A stretch of 6,001 bases of DNA from an uncultured Lachnospiraceae bacterium (GTDB lineage: Bacteria > Bacillota_A > Clostridia > Lachnospirales > Lachnospiraceae): the NCBI GenBank assembly GCA_902787595.1, contig CADAHD010000293.1:1-6001 (forward strand). The letters run 5' to 3'. Below are positions 1 to 5,798 of this stretch, one piece after another. The notes beneath the pieces were generated by a model. The model did not search any database and was not told where the DNA came from. It worked only from the letters and a program-made list of their open reading frames with translations. Each line of letters begins with the position of its first letter. The first letter of the stretch is position 1. The translations under genes were made by a program, and so were the position numbers.

Positions 1-375
1 GTCACTGACATGCTCGGACGAAGCCATCTGTACAACGGCGTGGAGCTCGACTTTCCTATTGCGTACGACTGGGAGGACTTTGTGCATTTCGAAAACTACG
101 GGATGAACATCGCGGATCTGAATAATAATCTGGATGTATTCGTAGATGAGATAAATGCCAGAGGATACAAGGCGTGTCTGTATAACAGCAAGTACTATCT
201 GGAGACTATATGGCCAAGCGCTGCCAAACATCCGCTGTGGCTGGCTCACTATGTGTCCTCAACCAATTATGGCGGTTCTTATTTCATGTGGCAGCATGGC
301 TGCACCGGAAGGATAGACGGCATCAACGGAGATGTTGATCTGGATGTTCTGTATAAGGCAGCATTGGGCTTATAA
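1..375 (+). CDS. GH25 family lysozyme (N-acetylmuramidase), C-terminal part only
   Basis: This is the 3' end of a gene that starts before the window; the frame is open from base 1, so the first in-window ATG (base 10) is probably internal. The 124 visible residues match the second half of a glycoside hydrolase family 25 lysozyme, which cleaves the MurNAc-GlcNAc bond of peptidoglycan. Visible hallmarks are the strand-end acidic pair in PIAYDWE (window residues 19-25, with D23 and E25 at the family's catalytic D-x-E), the GYKACLYNSKYYLE strand, LWLAHY, YFMWQ, and the closing GDVDLDVLY block with its conserved aspartates. The protein ends right after the barrel, so no C-terminal wall-binding repeat follows; any signal peptide or binding domain would lie upstream of the window. 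It converges on the LysR gene with a 9-bp gap. Family assignment is secure; whether it is an autolysin, a prophage endolysin or a secreted enzyme cannot be told. Confidence 0.93.
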   Translation, partial: VTDMLGRSHLYNGVELDFPIAYDWEDFVHFENYGMNIADLNNNLDVFVDEINARGYKACLYNSKYYLETIWPSAAKHPLWLAHYVSSTNYGGSYFMWQHGCTGRIDGINGDVDLDVLYKAALGL

Positions 376-416
376 AAACGCTTCTTATATCTTAAAGATA
401 TCCGCGCATATTTTTT
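374..416. terminator. candidate bidirectional intrinsic terminator between convergent genes
   Basis: Between and across the two convergent stop codons there is an AAAAA run (374-378), a CGC/GCG pair (379-381 with 404-406), an inner ATATC/GATAT stem (387-391 with 397-401) and a TTTTTT run (411-416). Each strand would therefore see a hairpin followed by a U-tract. The stem is imperfect and AT-rich, with an internal loop, so it is probably weak. The position, where both the lysozyme and LysR messages must end, supports the call. It overlaps the last codons of the LysR gene. Confidence 0.45.
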
Positions 417-1236
417 CAAGCGGCTTTTTATATATGATATAGCTGTTTATCACAGGCGTATTAAAGTCTTTCAGCGGAACGCGTCTTAAACGTTTTTCTT
501 TGATATAGGGTTCGGCCATATCCTTGGGAAGAAAGGTATAATTATCCTGGTGCAGAAGATAAGGAACGATCTTCATGCAGTCGTCTATCTCAAGTTCGAA
601 CTGATGATATTTGGGGAAGAGTTTACGGATGTACTGCCCTACATCCTGAAGAGCGAAATTGCACATCAGATACTTTTCTTCCAGCAGTTTTTCTACAGTG
701 ATCCCTTTTTTGTATTTTTCGTTTTTGATATCCGTGACCAGAACAAGCGTATCCTGCTTGTACTGTTTGCAATGCAGGGAGTTCTTGTGCAGCGGGAGAT
801 AGGTGAATACCACGTCGAGCATATCTTTCTGTATCTGTTCCAGCAGATGATCTGTAAGACCTATGGATATCTTTAGATAATCCTTGGGATGGGTTTTGCG
901 GTGTTTTAAGATGAGCGGCGCGAGATGGCCTTCGTATATGGAGTCTGCGCAGCCTATGCGAAGATAATTATCATATTTCTGTACAGAAGATATTTCTGCG
1001 AGAGAAGTATCGGTAAGCTCTATCACTTTTTCGGCATAGATCTTAAACCTTTCTCCCTCGGGAGTGAGGTCTACGCTTCTGTTGGTTCTTTTGAATAAAA
1101 GAAAGCCCAGCTCTTTTTCAAGTTCATTGATACGGTTTGTGACCGTGGATTGGGCTACAAACAGCTGATCTGCGGTCCTGGTGAAACTCCTGTTATGAGC
1201 CAGAACGGTAAAGGTTTTTATCGATTCGATATCCAT
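385..1236 (-). CDS. LysR-family transcriptional regulator
   Basis: A 283-residue LysR-type regulator, slightly short for a family that usually runs to about 290-310. The N-terminal winged helix-turn-helix is clear: it opens MDIESIKTFTVLA, the recognition region holds SFTRTADQLFVAQSTVTNRI (residues 17-36), and ELEKELGFLLFKRTNRSVDLT follows. Residues from about 90 onward form the ligand-binding domain, beginning LRIGCADSIYEG. The start codon is supported by AGGGGA at 1245-1250, eight bases upstream. It is divergent from the citrate synthase-like gene, the usual arrangement when a LysR protein controls its neighbour, and the shared gap holds two T-N11-A dyads. CitR and CcpC of Bacillus are LysR-type regulators of citrate synthase genes, so a similar role here is a reasonable inference, but orthology cannot be judged by eye and the effector is unknown. 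Confidence 0.95.
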   Translation of the reverse strand: MDIESIKTFTVLAHNRSFTRTADQLFVAQSTVTNRINELEKELGFLLFKRTNRSVDLTPEGERFKIYAEKVIELTDTSLAEISSVQKYDNYLRIGCADSIYEGHLAPLILKHRKTHPKDYLKISIGLTDHLLEQIQKDMLDVVFTYLPLHKNSLHCKQYKQDTLVLVTDIKNEKYKKGITVEKLLEEKYLMCNFALQDVGQYIRKLFPKYHQFELEIDDCMKIVPYLLHQDNYTFLPKDMAEPYIKEKRLRRVPLKDFNTPVINSYIIYKKPLEKICADIFKI

Positions 1237-1259
1237 AGATCTTTTCCCCTTTTTCTATT

Positions 1260-1274
1260 ATTCGAAAAACGAAT
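1260..1274. promoter_or_regulatory. candidate LysR operator, proximal to the regulator gene
   Basis: Perfect dyad ATTCG-N5-CGAAT containing a T-N11-A core (T1261, A1273), the hallmark of LysR-type binding sites. It lies 24 bp from the LysR start codon, where binding could repress the regulator's own promoter. The assignment to this LysR protein is inferred from position. Confidence 0.45.
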
Positions 1275-1292
1275 TATTATTATTTATATTAT

Positions 1293-1307
1293 TTATTTTA
1301 CAAATAA
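1293..1307. promoter_or_regulatory. candidate LysR operator, proximal to the citrate synthase gene
   Basis: Perfect dyad TTATTT-TAC-AAATAA, which contains TTAT-N7-ATAA and a T-N11-A core (T1294, A1306). Its centre is 33 bp, about three helical turns, from the centre of the first dyad, so two LysR dimers could bind the same DNA face. The surrounding DNA is very AT-rich, which makes chance dyads likelier. A TTTACA hexamer (1297-1302) and TATGAT (1315-1320) lie here but are too close together for one promoter, so I do not assign a -35/-10 pair. Confidence 0.45.
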
Positions 1308-1354
1308 TAGTATATATGATAAAAATTGTAAATAAAAAAACGGAAGAAAATCGC

Positions 1355-1360
1355 GGGAGG
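1355..1360 (+). promoter_or_regulatory. ribosome binding site of the citrate synthase-like gene
   Basis: GGGAGG lies seven bases upstream of the ATG at 1368, a strong Shine-Dalgarno match that fixes the start codon. Confidence 0.85.
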
Positions 1361-1367
1361 AAACATC

Positions 1368-2732
1368 ATGCGGGATATAATCTTAAGCAACAAAACATAT
1401 AAGCTGGAGCAGGATCCATATATCTATCAGCTTCAGGATACAGCTGAACCCGAATTGTTCAGGGAGATGTTTCCTTATACCGAAACTCCCAAGATAGCAT
1501 TTAACTACAGACGCGTACCGGAGAATATGCCGGAAGATATATTTATAACGGACACTACTTTCCGTGACGGGCAGCAGTCAAGAACACCTTATACTACAGA
1601 TCAGATGGTGCATATATATAAACTGCTGCATAAGCTGGGCGGCCCCAACGGCATGATACGCCAGACGGAATTCTTTGCATATTCGGAAAAAGATCGCAAG
1701 GCCCTGGAAAAGTGCATGGAGCTTGGTTACGATTTCCCGGAGATTACTACCTGGATACGCGCAAACAAACAGGATTTTGAGCTGGTAAGATCCATAGGTA
1801 TAAAAGAAACGGGAATACTGGTAAGCTGCTCGGATTATCATATTTTTCACAAAATGGGACTTACCAGGAAGCAGGCGCTGGATAAATACCTTGGTATCGT
1901 AAAGGATTGTATTGAAGCGGGATTGCGCCCCAGATGCCATTTTGAAGATATTACCAGAGCCGACTTTTACGGTTTTGTAGTGCCTTTTGCGAATGCGCTT
2001 ATGGATCTTTCGCGTGAGAGCAATGTTCCTGTCAAGATACGCGCATGCGATACGATGGGATACGGCGTGCCTTATCCCGGAGCGGCGCTTCCCAGAAGCG
2101 TGTCTGGAATAATATATGGACTGCAGCATTACTCGGATGTGCCTTCGGAAATGATAGAGTGGCATGGGCACAATGATTTTTATAAAGGAGTCGTTAATGC
2201 GACCACGGCGTGGATGTACGGCGCCAGCGCCGTCAACTGTTCGCTTCTCGGAATAGGAGAGCGTACGGGAAATGTGCCGCTGGAAGCAATGGTATTTGAA
2301 TATGCTTCATTAAGAGGGCATCTGAACGGCATGAACACAAAGGTGATCACCGAGATAGCGGACTATATCAGATACGAAACGGGTTATGATATACCTCCGA
2401 TGACCCCTTTTGTGGGAGACAGTTTTAATATGACGCGCGCGGGCATTCATGCAGACGGCATGATGAAGGATCCCGAGATATATAATATTTTTGATACGGA
2501 AGCCATACTGGCGAGACCGCCGAAGGTTTCGATCAATAATGCCTCCGGTCTGGCAGGCGTTGCCTACTGGGTAAATGAATACAGGGCTAAACGCGGTGAA
2601 CCGGAGCTCCCCAAGAAACACGAGCTGGTTCAGAAGATCTATGACTGGATAACGGCAGAGTACGAAAACGGAAGGGTAACGGTCATAAGTGAAAGTGAGA
2701 TGATAGAACGTTACACCGAGTATTCGGAGTGA
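1368..2732 (+). CDS. Re-citrate synthase-like enzyme (isopropylmalate/homocitrate synthase family)
   Basis: A 454-residue member of the DRE-TIM metallolyase superfamily, Claisen-condensing branch, which joins acetyl-CoA to a 2-oxo acid. Visible are TTFRDGQQ (63-70, catalytic Arg and metal Asp), RQTEFF (99-104), CHFEDITRAD (190-199), the metal site HGHND (266-270), GIGERTGN (295-302) and, in the C-terminal subdomain, TRAGIHADG (356-364). It lacks the long leucine-sensing regulatory domain of LeuA. The GQQSRTPYT start of the barrel, LHKLGGPNG and CDTMGYGVPYPGA match, from memory, the Clostridium kluyveri type of Re-citrate synthase, which makes citrate from oxaloacetate for glutamate synthesis in anaerobes lacking the usual enzyme. 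Isopropylmalate or homocitrate synthase activity is the alternative. No aconitase or isocitrate dehydrogenase gene follows; the next gene converges, so this appears monocistronic. Superfamily is certain, substrate likely. Confidence 0.8.
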   Translation: MRDIILSNKTYKLEQDPYIYQLQDTAEPELFREMFPYTETPKIAFNYRRVPENMPEDIFITDTTFRDGQQSRTPYTTDQMVHIYKLLHKLGGPNGMIRQTEFFAYSEKDRKALEKCMELGYDFPEITTWIRANKQDFELVRSIGIKETGILVSCSDYHIFHKMGLTRKQALDKYLGIVKDCIEAGLRPRCHFEDITRADFYGFVVPFANALMDLSRESNVPVKIRACDTMGYGVPYPGAALPRSVSGIIYGLQHYSDVPSEMIEWHGHNDFYKGVVNATTAWMYGASAVNCSLLGIGERTGNVPLEAMVFEYASLRGHLNGMNTKVITEIADYIRYETGYDIPPMTPFVGDSFNMTRAGIHADGMMKDPEIYNIFDTEAILARPPKVSINNASGLAGVAYWVNEYRAKRGEPELPKKHELVQKIYDWITAEYENGRVTVISESEMIERYTEYSE

Positions 2733-2781
2733 CAGGACAGAGTATCATGTCCGCCTGAAATGGTGCGCGAGCTGAATCTAA

Positions 2782-2822
2782 GGGGCAGAAGGAGCGTGTC
2801 AGTGGATAGCGCCTTCTGCCTC
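2782..2822. terminator. strong hairpin between convergent genes, possible terminator without U-tract
   Basis: GGCAGAAGG (2784-2792) and CCTTCTGCC (2812-2820) are perfect inverse complements around a 19-nt loop. The stem extends by one G-T and one G-C pair to 2782 and 2822. It spans the stop codon of the phosphatase gene and lies 50 bp past the stop of the citrate synthase gene, so both transcripts can fold it. Neither strand has a T-run after the stem, so it is not a textbook intrinsic terminator; it could be a pause or 3'-end stabilising structure. A smaller hairpin, GGACA/TGTCC at 2735-2752, lies just past the citrate synthase stop. Confidence 0.4.
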
Positions 2823-3302
2823 GAGTGTTTCAAGTAAAGCGCTGCAGCCTTCGATAACATCGCGGTAGGTTTCATCGAAACGGCCGGTGTACCAGGGATC
2901 GGCAATGCTCCTTCCCGGCCGGTCGGTATAATCCAGCAGCAGTTTTATCTTGCCTTCTGTATCCGGTCCTGTGATGCGCTGCGTATTTCGTATATTTGCG
3001 GAATCGGCGCACAACAGCAGATCGTAATGCGCATAATCTGCCCGGGTAACCTGTCTGGCACGTTTATTGCTGAAGTTTGTATAGGGCGTTTTTCCTATCC
3101 CGTGCTCCCTAAGCACCTTCTGCGCAGGCGGATAGATCGGATTGCCCACGCCGGCCCATATCTCCTCTGTAGAGGTAGCGGCAGATGCTATCTCAAACTG
3201 ATCCTGTATTCCCTTTTTTTCTACCATATCCTTTAAAACAAATTCGGATATGGGTGAACGGCATATATTGCCGTGGCAGATAAACAATACTTTTATCGGC
3301 AT
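2799..3302 (-). CDS. low-molecular-weight protein tyrosine phosphatase
   Basis: A 167-residue cytoplasmic phosphatase that would remove phosphate from protein tyrosine through a phosphocysteine intermediate. The P-loop CHGNICRS (C9 to S16, a C-x5-R signature) is at the N-terminus, as in the family, and the general-acid aspartate is D135 in DPWYTGRF (135-142). ADYAHYDLLLCAD (88-100) is the usual central strand. The length fits the family. The second P-loop position is His and the fifth Ile, as in ordinary low-molecular-weight tyrosine phosphatases, rather than the Thr-containing loop of YwlE-type arginine phosphatases. The start is set by GGAGG at 3309-3313, six bases upstream. It lies 60 bp past the intact-frame end of the XRE-AbrB gene with no obvious terminator between, so read-through is possible. 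In Firmicutes such enzymes often counter tyrosine kinases of capsule synthesis; no such kinase is visible here, so its target is unknown. Confidence 0.96.
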   Translation of the reverse strand: MPIKVLFICHGNICRSPISEFVLKDMVEKKGIQDQFEIASAATSTEEIWAGVGNPIYPPAQKVLREHGIGKTPYTNFSNKRARQVTRADYAHYDLLLCADSANIRNTQRITGPDTEGKIKLLLDYTDRPGRSIADPWYTGRFDETYRDVIEGCSALLETLEAEGAIH

Positions 3303-3308
3303 TTCTTA

Positions 3309-3313
3309 CCTCC
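3309..3313 (-). promoter_or_regulatory. ribosome binding site of the phosphatase gene
   Basis: Reads GGAGG on the minus strand with a six-base spacer to the ATG at 3302. I found no convincing promoter in the 60 bp between this gene and the one upstream. Confidence 0.85.
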
Positions 3314-3362
3314 AAAATCTCATCTACTATATTACTCACCCGGCCTCTGACAGGATTATCAC

Positions 3363-3805
3363 CTATTTCAGGCCCTTAACCATATTGGCCAAAGTCAGGA
3401 TACTTTCCGCTTTGACTATGGCAATACCCTGTCCTTCATCACCCAAAACAACCAACTGGTCCCCGGGCGATATTTCAAAGAGTTTCCTGGCTTTTGCGGG
3501 AAGAGTTTCCTGGCTTTTGCGGGAATTACGATCTGCCCCTTGTCTCCTACTGTAACCAGTCCAAACAGATGCTTCCCTTTAGGGGGAGTTGCCAATCCCA
3601 GATTCTCATCCGGTTCATAGTTTGCCAGGTCATCCAATGACACCCCAAAAATATCAGCAAGCTGTTTGCATTTATCGAGATCGGGAACACAGTCGCCGGC
3701 TTCCCATTTTGCAACAGATTGCCTTGTAACCCCAAGTTTTTCTGCAATATCTTCCTGAGTCATTTGTAATAGTTTCCTCATCTGAACCAGATTATCTTTG
3801 AACAT
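3363..3805 (-). pseudogene. XRE-AbrB fusion regulator, frameshifted by a 23-bp tandem duplication
   Basis: As it stands, the frame from the ATG at 3805 gives 129 residues and stops at 3416. Residues 1-60 are an XRE helix-turn-helix domain (TQEDIAEKLGVTRQSVAKWE at 16-35). After a short linker comes the start of a SpoVT/AbrB swapped-hairpin domain, GLVTVGDKGQIVIPAKARKLF (82-102). From residue 103 the sequence turns into an unrelated 27-residue tail. A tandem duplication of 23 bp sits exactly there. Taking out one copy restores a frame continuing EISPGDQLVVLGDEGQGIAI and ending NMVKGLK at a TAG at 3363, giving 139 residues with a complete AbrB domain. The damaged form keeps its DNA-binding XRE domain but loses the second half of the AbrB fold. 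Its ATG directly follows the stop of the acyltransferase gene, so the two are probably translated from one message. Such proteins usually regulate their own operon. Confidence 0.88.
3478..3525. repeat. 23-bp tandem duplication inside the XRE-AbrB gene
   Basis: The sequence repeats with a period of 23 bp: bases 3478-3502 are identical to 3501-3525, so the array holds just over two copies with no mismatch. Since 23 is not a multiple of three, it shifts the reading frame. Perfect identity suggests a recent event. Slippage or recombination could remove one copy and restore the gene; an assembly or read error is the mundane alternative. Confidence 0.95.
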
Positions 3806-4891
3806 TTATTTCTCCTTTTTCTTTTTAATTCCCAATACTGCCCATCTGAAAAACGGAATTCTTGAAATAATGGCATACAGACCGTAGCCAAATAAAAATC
3901 CTGCCACAAGACTAAGTAAATAGCATACAACTGCCGGAGCAAGCTTTGGCTTTGCAATAAATAACGCAACGGAAGATATTCCGAGATAATGAAATACGTA
4001 AAGGCCAAAGCTGTGATCTGACATCCACTTCGTAAAGGCATTCGAAAAATCTCCAAAACGTGCCATTCCCGAAAGCATTGCCAAAGACCCTGCATATGCA
4101 TCAAGCGCGTACAAAAAGCCTCTGTTTATCGGCTTGTCAGCGTAGTTTTCTCCAAAATATAAAACGGTGAAGATCACACAAAGTGCCACAGCAATAAGTA
4201 TCAAAGGCAGCGATATCCTCTTTAGCCTGTCTATCACGGCGTCATTTGAGAATATATAGAATCCGAGAATAAAGAAAACAAAGTAAAAGGCAAATCTGTA
4301 AACGGAAACAATGGGAGTATTAAGAATCTGCGCTGCTCCCCAGACAGGAAGAACAAACAGCATTATCAGCCACAGAGGCGTTTTTTCTCCTGCCTTTAAC
4401 AGTTTTCCTTTTTCAACTTTCCTGATGAGCAAAAGCATCACGCAGTAGACCCAAAGAAGGTGCATGAACCACAGCACTCCGCTTCCGGTTAAAACCATGA
4501 TAAAATATATGATCGGTTTGGGAACACCTTCAGCGACGAGGCCTTCAAAACCTCCGCCGATGGACATGCTCACATATCCCTGAACAAACTGAAAGACAAA
4601 AAGTCCTATGGTTGAAGGAACAAGAAGTTTTAAGGTTCTCGACTTCAGAAATTCTTTGCCGGAATGCTTATCCAGATAAATTCTTGCACTGATCCCAGAA
4701 ACAATAAATAATATCGGCATAAACCAGGGATAAACCAGATACTGGAATATGTCATAGTACTGAACCGGCAGATCGGTTATCCTGCCTATGCCACCAGGCA
4801 CTCCTTCGGCATTATACATGTAGAATACGTGATAGATCACAACTATGATAACAGTGATCCAGCGGATGTTGTCCAAATAGTGTTTTCTCAT
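3806..4891 (-). CDS. membrane-bound acyltransferase, acyltransferase-3 family
   Basis: A 361-residue polytopic membrane protein with roughly ten hydrophobic segments, of the acyltransferase-3 family (OafA/MdoC type) that transfers acyl groups, often acetyl or succinyl, to envelope sugars or small exported molecules. The N-terminus LDNIRWITVIIVVIYH (6-21) contains the family's R-x10-H signature (R10, H21), held to be essential for catalysis. Further family features are FIVSGISAR (62-70), RTLKLLVPS (85-93), GVLWFMHLLWVY (138-149), SFGLYVFH (294-301) and a basic tail. There is no extra SGNH esterase or other soluble domain. The substrate cannot be read from sequence. A GGTGGG-containing stretch just upstream serves as a modest ribosome binding site. 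The TAA stop touches the ATG of the regulator gene, and the regulator's ribosome binding site lies in this gene's last codons, indicating a two-gene operon. Confidence 0.93.
   Translation of the reverse strand: MRKHYLDNIRWITVIIVVIYHVFYMYNAEGVPGGIGRITDLPVQYYDIFQYLVYPWFMPILFIVSGISARIYLDKHSGKEFLKSRTLKLLVPSTIGLFVFQFVQGYVSMSIGGGFEGLVAEGVPKPIIYFIMVLTGSGVLWFMHLLWVYCVMLLLIRKVEKGKLLKAGEKTPLWLIMLFVLPVWGAAQILNTPIVSVYRFAFYFVFFILGFYIFSNDAVIDRLKRISLPLILIAVALCVIFTVLYFGENYADKPINRGFLYALDAYAGSLAMLSGMARFGDFSNAFTKWMSDHSFGLYVFHYLGISSVALFIAKPKLAPAVVCYLLSLVAGFLFGYGLYAIISRIPFFRWAVLGIKKKKEK
3812..3817 (-). promoter_or_regulatory. ribosome binding site of the XRE-AbrB gene inside the acyltransferase gene
   Basis: Reads AAGGAG on the minus strand, six bases before the ATG at 3805. 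It lies within the lysine-rich final codons of the acyltransferase gene, whose stop abuts the ATG, so the two genes are likely translationally coupled. Confidence 0.85.
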
Positions 4892-4913
4892 ATTATTCCC
4901 ACCTTTGCAATAT

Positions 4914-4942
4914 ATTTTAACATAATTTTATTGCTCCGGTAA
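4914..4942 (-). promoter_or_regulatory. candidate promoter of the acyltransferase-regulator operon
   Basis: On the minus strand TGTTAAAAT (4914-4922) reads as an extended -10 (TGn plus TAAAAT). TTACCG (4937-4942) sits 17 bp upstream as a poor -35. The predicted start leaves a leader of only about 16 nt, just enough for the ribosome binding site. The weak -35 would suit an activated or regulated promoter. Confidence 0.35.
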
Positions 4943-4957
4943 GCCTTTGTCTATCAA

Positions 4958-4975
4958 TCAAAATTTACATTTTGA
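4958..4975. promoter_or_regulatory. 18-bp dyad upstream of the acyltransferase operon, possible regulator operator
   Basis: Perfect inverted repeat TCAAAAT-TTAC-ATTTTGA, centred about 75 bp before the acyltransferase start codon and 15 bp upstream of the candidate -35. Its size suits a dimeric XRE-type regulator such as the one encoded in the operon. It has no following T-run, so it does not look like the deacetylase gene's terminator. The rest of the 147-bp gap (4892-5038) holds only the candidate promoter and weak repeats. Confidence 0.35.
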
Positions 4976-5038
4976 AAGGTTTTATGTTCGAATTAATTGC
5001 TATCTGTCACCCCTTTTTCTGACAAACATAGTTTTTGT

Positions 5039-5740
5039 CTAAAGTTTGATAAATTCGGGCGCAACAAAGCTCACGCCGTTCTTCAGAAGTTCCTCTATGA
5101 ATATTTTATAGTAATCGGGAAGCATAGCCTCGGTCTCGTCATGCGCATGAAGCAGCAGGAGATGATCGCTGTCTTCATTAAGAAGGACCGCGCCGCCTTC
5201 AGGAGACTTATCGTAGATGCGCTTTATAACATCATCACCGGTAAAACCGCTGCCCGGCCTGATATTGTATTCGGCAAAATCGAAGGTCCAGAAGGTATCG
5301 ATATCTTTATCAAGTCCCTGTTCTTTCCACCAGGGATAGCTGAACTGCGTGTCCTTCACTTTGTCAAACCCCTTTTCGCGCAGATATTCCTGAATGGCGT
5401 TTTTATTGTCGCCGCCTTTATCGCCGTACGGGAAGCGGAAAGGTCTGTATTTTCGCTCAACACCGGCCTTTGCATAGAATTCGTCCAGTGCTTTTTCGTT
5501 TTCGTCTATCTCTTTTTTGCATTCATCAAGAGTAAGAGCAGAGAAATTCGGATGTGAGTAGCTGTGGTTGCCGACAATGAATCCGTGCTGTAGAGCATAG
5601 ATCAGCTCGTCGGGATGATTTGACGCCCATTGCCCCACGGCAAACATTATGGCAGGTATTTTCTTTTCGCACAGATAATCGACGATAGCAGGGGTATTCT
5701 TTGACGATACATCATCGATAGTTAATAAGGCTCTGATCAT
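5039..5740 (-). CDS. polysaccharide deacetylase family protein (NodB domain, CE4)
   Basis: A 233-residue metal-dependent deacetylase of carbohydrate esterase family 4, which removes N- or O-acetyl groups from sugars such as chitooligosaccharides or peptidoglycan. The family motifs appear in order: TIDD (7-10, with D10 the metal ligand and D9 the likely base), NHSYSH (58-63, metal ligands H59 and H63), RFPYGD (102-107), a modified fourth block TFDFAEYN (152-159), and LLLLHAHD (194-201, H198 or H200 as catalytic His). A longer frame runs to 5815, but I chose the ATG at 5740: GGAGG lies eight bases upstream, the longer form has no ribosome binding site, and its extra 25 codons overlie a good promoter. 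With this start there is no signal peptide and the NodB domain begins at residue 2, so the protein is predicted cytoplasmic, unusual for a cell-wall deacetylase; an intracellular sugar substrate is possible. Confidence 0.92.
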   Translation of the reverse strand: MIRALLTIDDVSSKNTPAIVDYLCEKKIPAIMFAVGQWASNHPDELIYALQHGFIVGNHSYSHPNFSALTLDECKKEIDENEKALDEFYAKAGVERKYRPFRFPYGDKGGDNKNAIQEYLREKGFDKVKDTQFSYPWWKEQGLDKDIDTFWTFDFAEYNIRPGSGFTGDDVIKRIYDKSPEGGAVLLNEDSDHLLLLHAHDETEAMLPDYYKIFIEELLKNGVSFVAPEFIKL

Positions 5741-5748
5741 TTTCCGCA

Positions 5749-5753
5749 CCTCC
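5749..5753 (-). promoter_or_regulatory. ribosome binding site that decides the deacetylase start
   Basis: Reads GGAGG on the minus strand, eight bases before the ATG at 5740. The upstream in-frame ATG at 5815 has nothing comparable, so the shorter protein is preferred. Confidence 0.85.
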
Positions 5754-5769
5754 AGAAAAATATATATAA

Positions 5770-5798
5770 AATATACCAGACACCGCAGGATAATGCAA
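5770..5798 (-). promoter_or_regulatory. promoter of the deacetylase gene
   Basis: On the minus strand, TTGCAT (5793-5798) and TATATT (5770-5775) are separated by exactly 17 bp, and the -10 is preceded by TGG, giving an extended -10. Transcription would start near 5763, placing the ribosome binding site in a short leader of about 22 nt. Confidence 0.6.

Noticed and set aside
402..430. CCGC/GCGG pair followed by a T-run, as a separate plus-strand terminator
   Set aside because: Only four base pairs with a 14-nt loop; the overlapping structure at 374-416 is a better candidate.
1578..2171. 197-codon open frame on the minus strand inside the citrate synthase-like gene
   Set aside because: It is antisense to a protein with all family motifs, and its translation is rich in His, Arg and Tyr with no recognisable domain; a shadow frame.
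2711..2905. 64-codon minus-strand frame overlapping the end of the phosphatase gene
   Set aside because: It overlaps the phosphatase coding region in another frame and shows no ribosome binding site or domain.
5005..5039. Overlapping inverted repeats (TGTCA/TGACA and GACAAA/TTTGTC) past the deacetylase stop, considered as a terminator
   Set aside because: On the minus transcript the stem is followed by an A- and G-rich stretch, not a U-tract, and the stems are short.
4997..5557. 186-codon open frame on the plus strand opposite the deacetylase gene
   Set aside because: The opposite strand carries the complete NodB motif set; this frame lacks a ribosome binding site and a recognisable domain.
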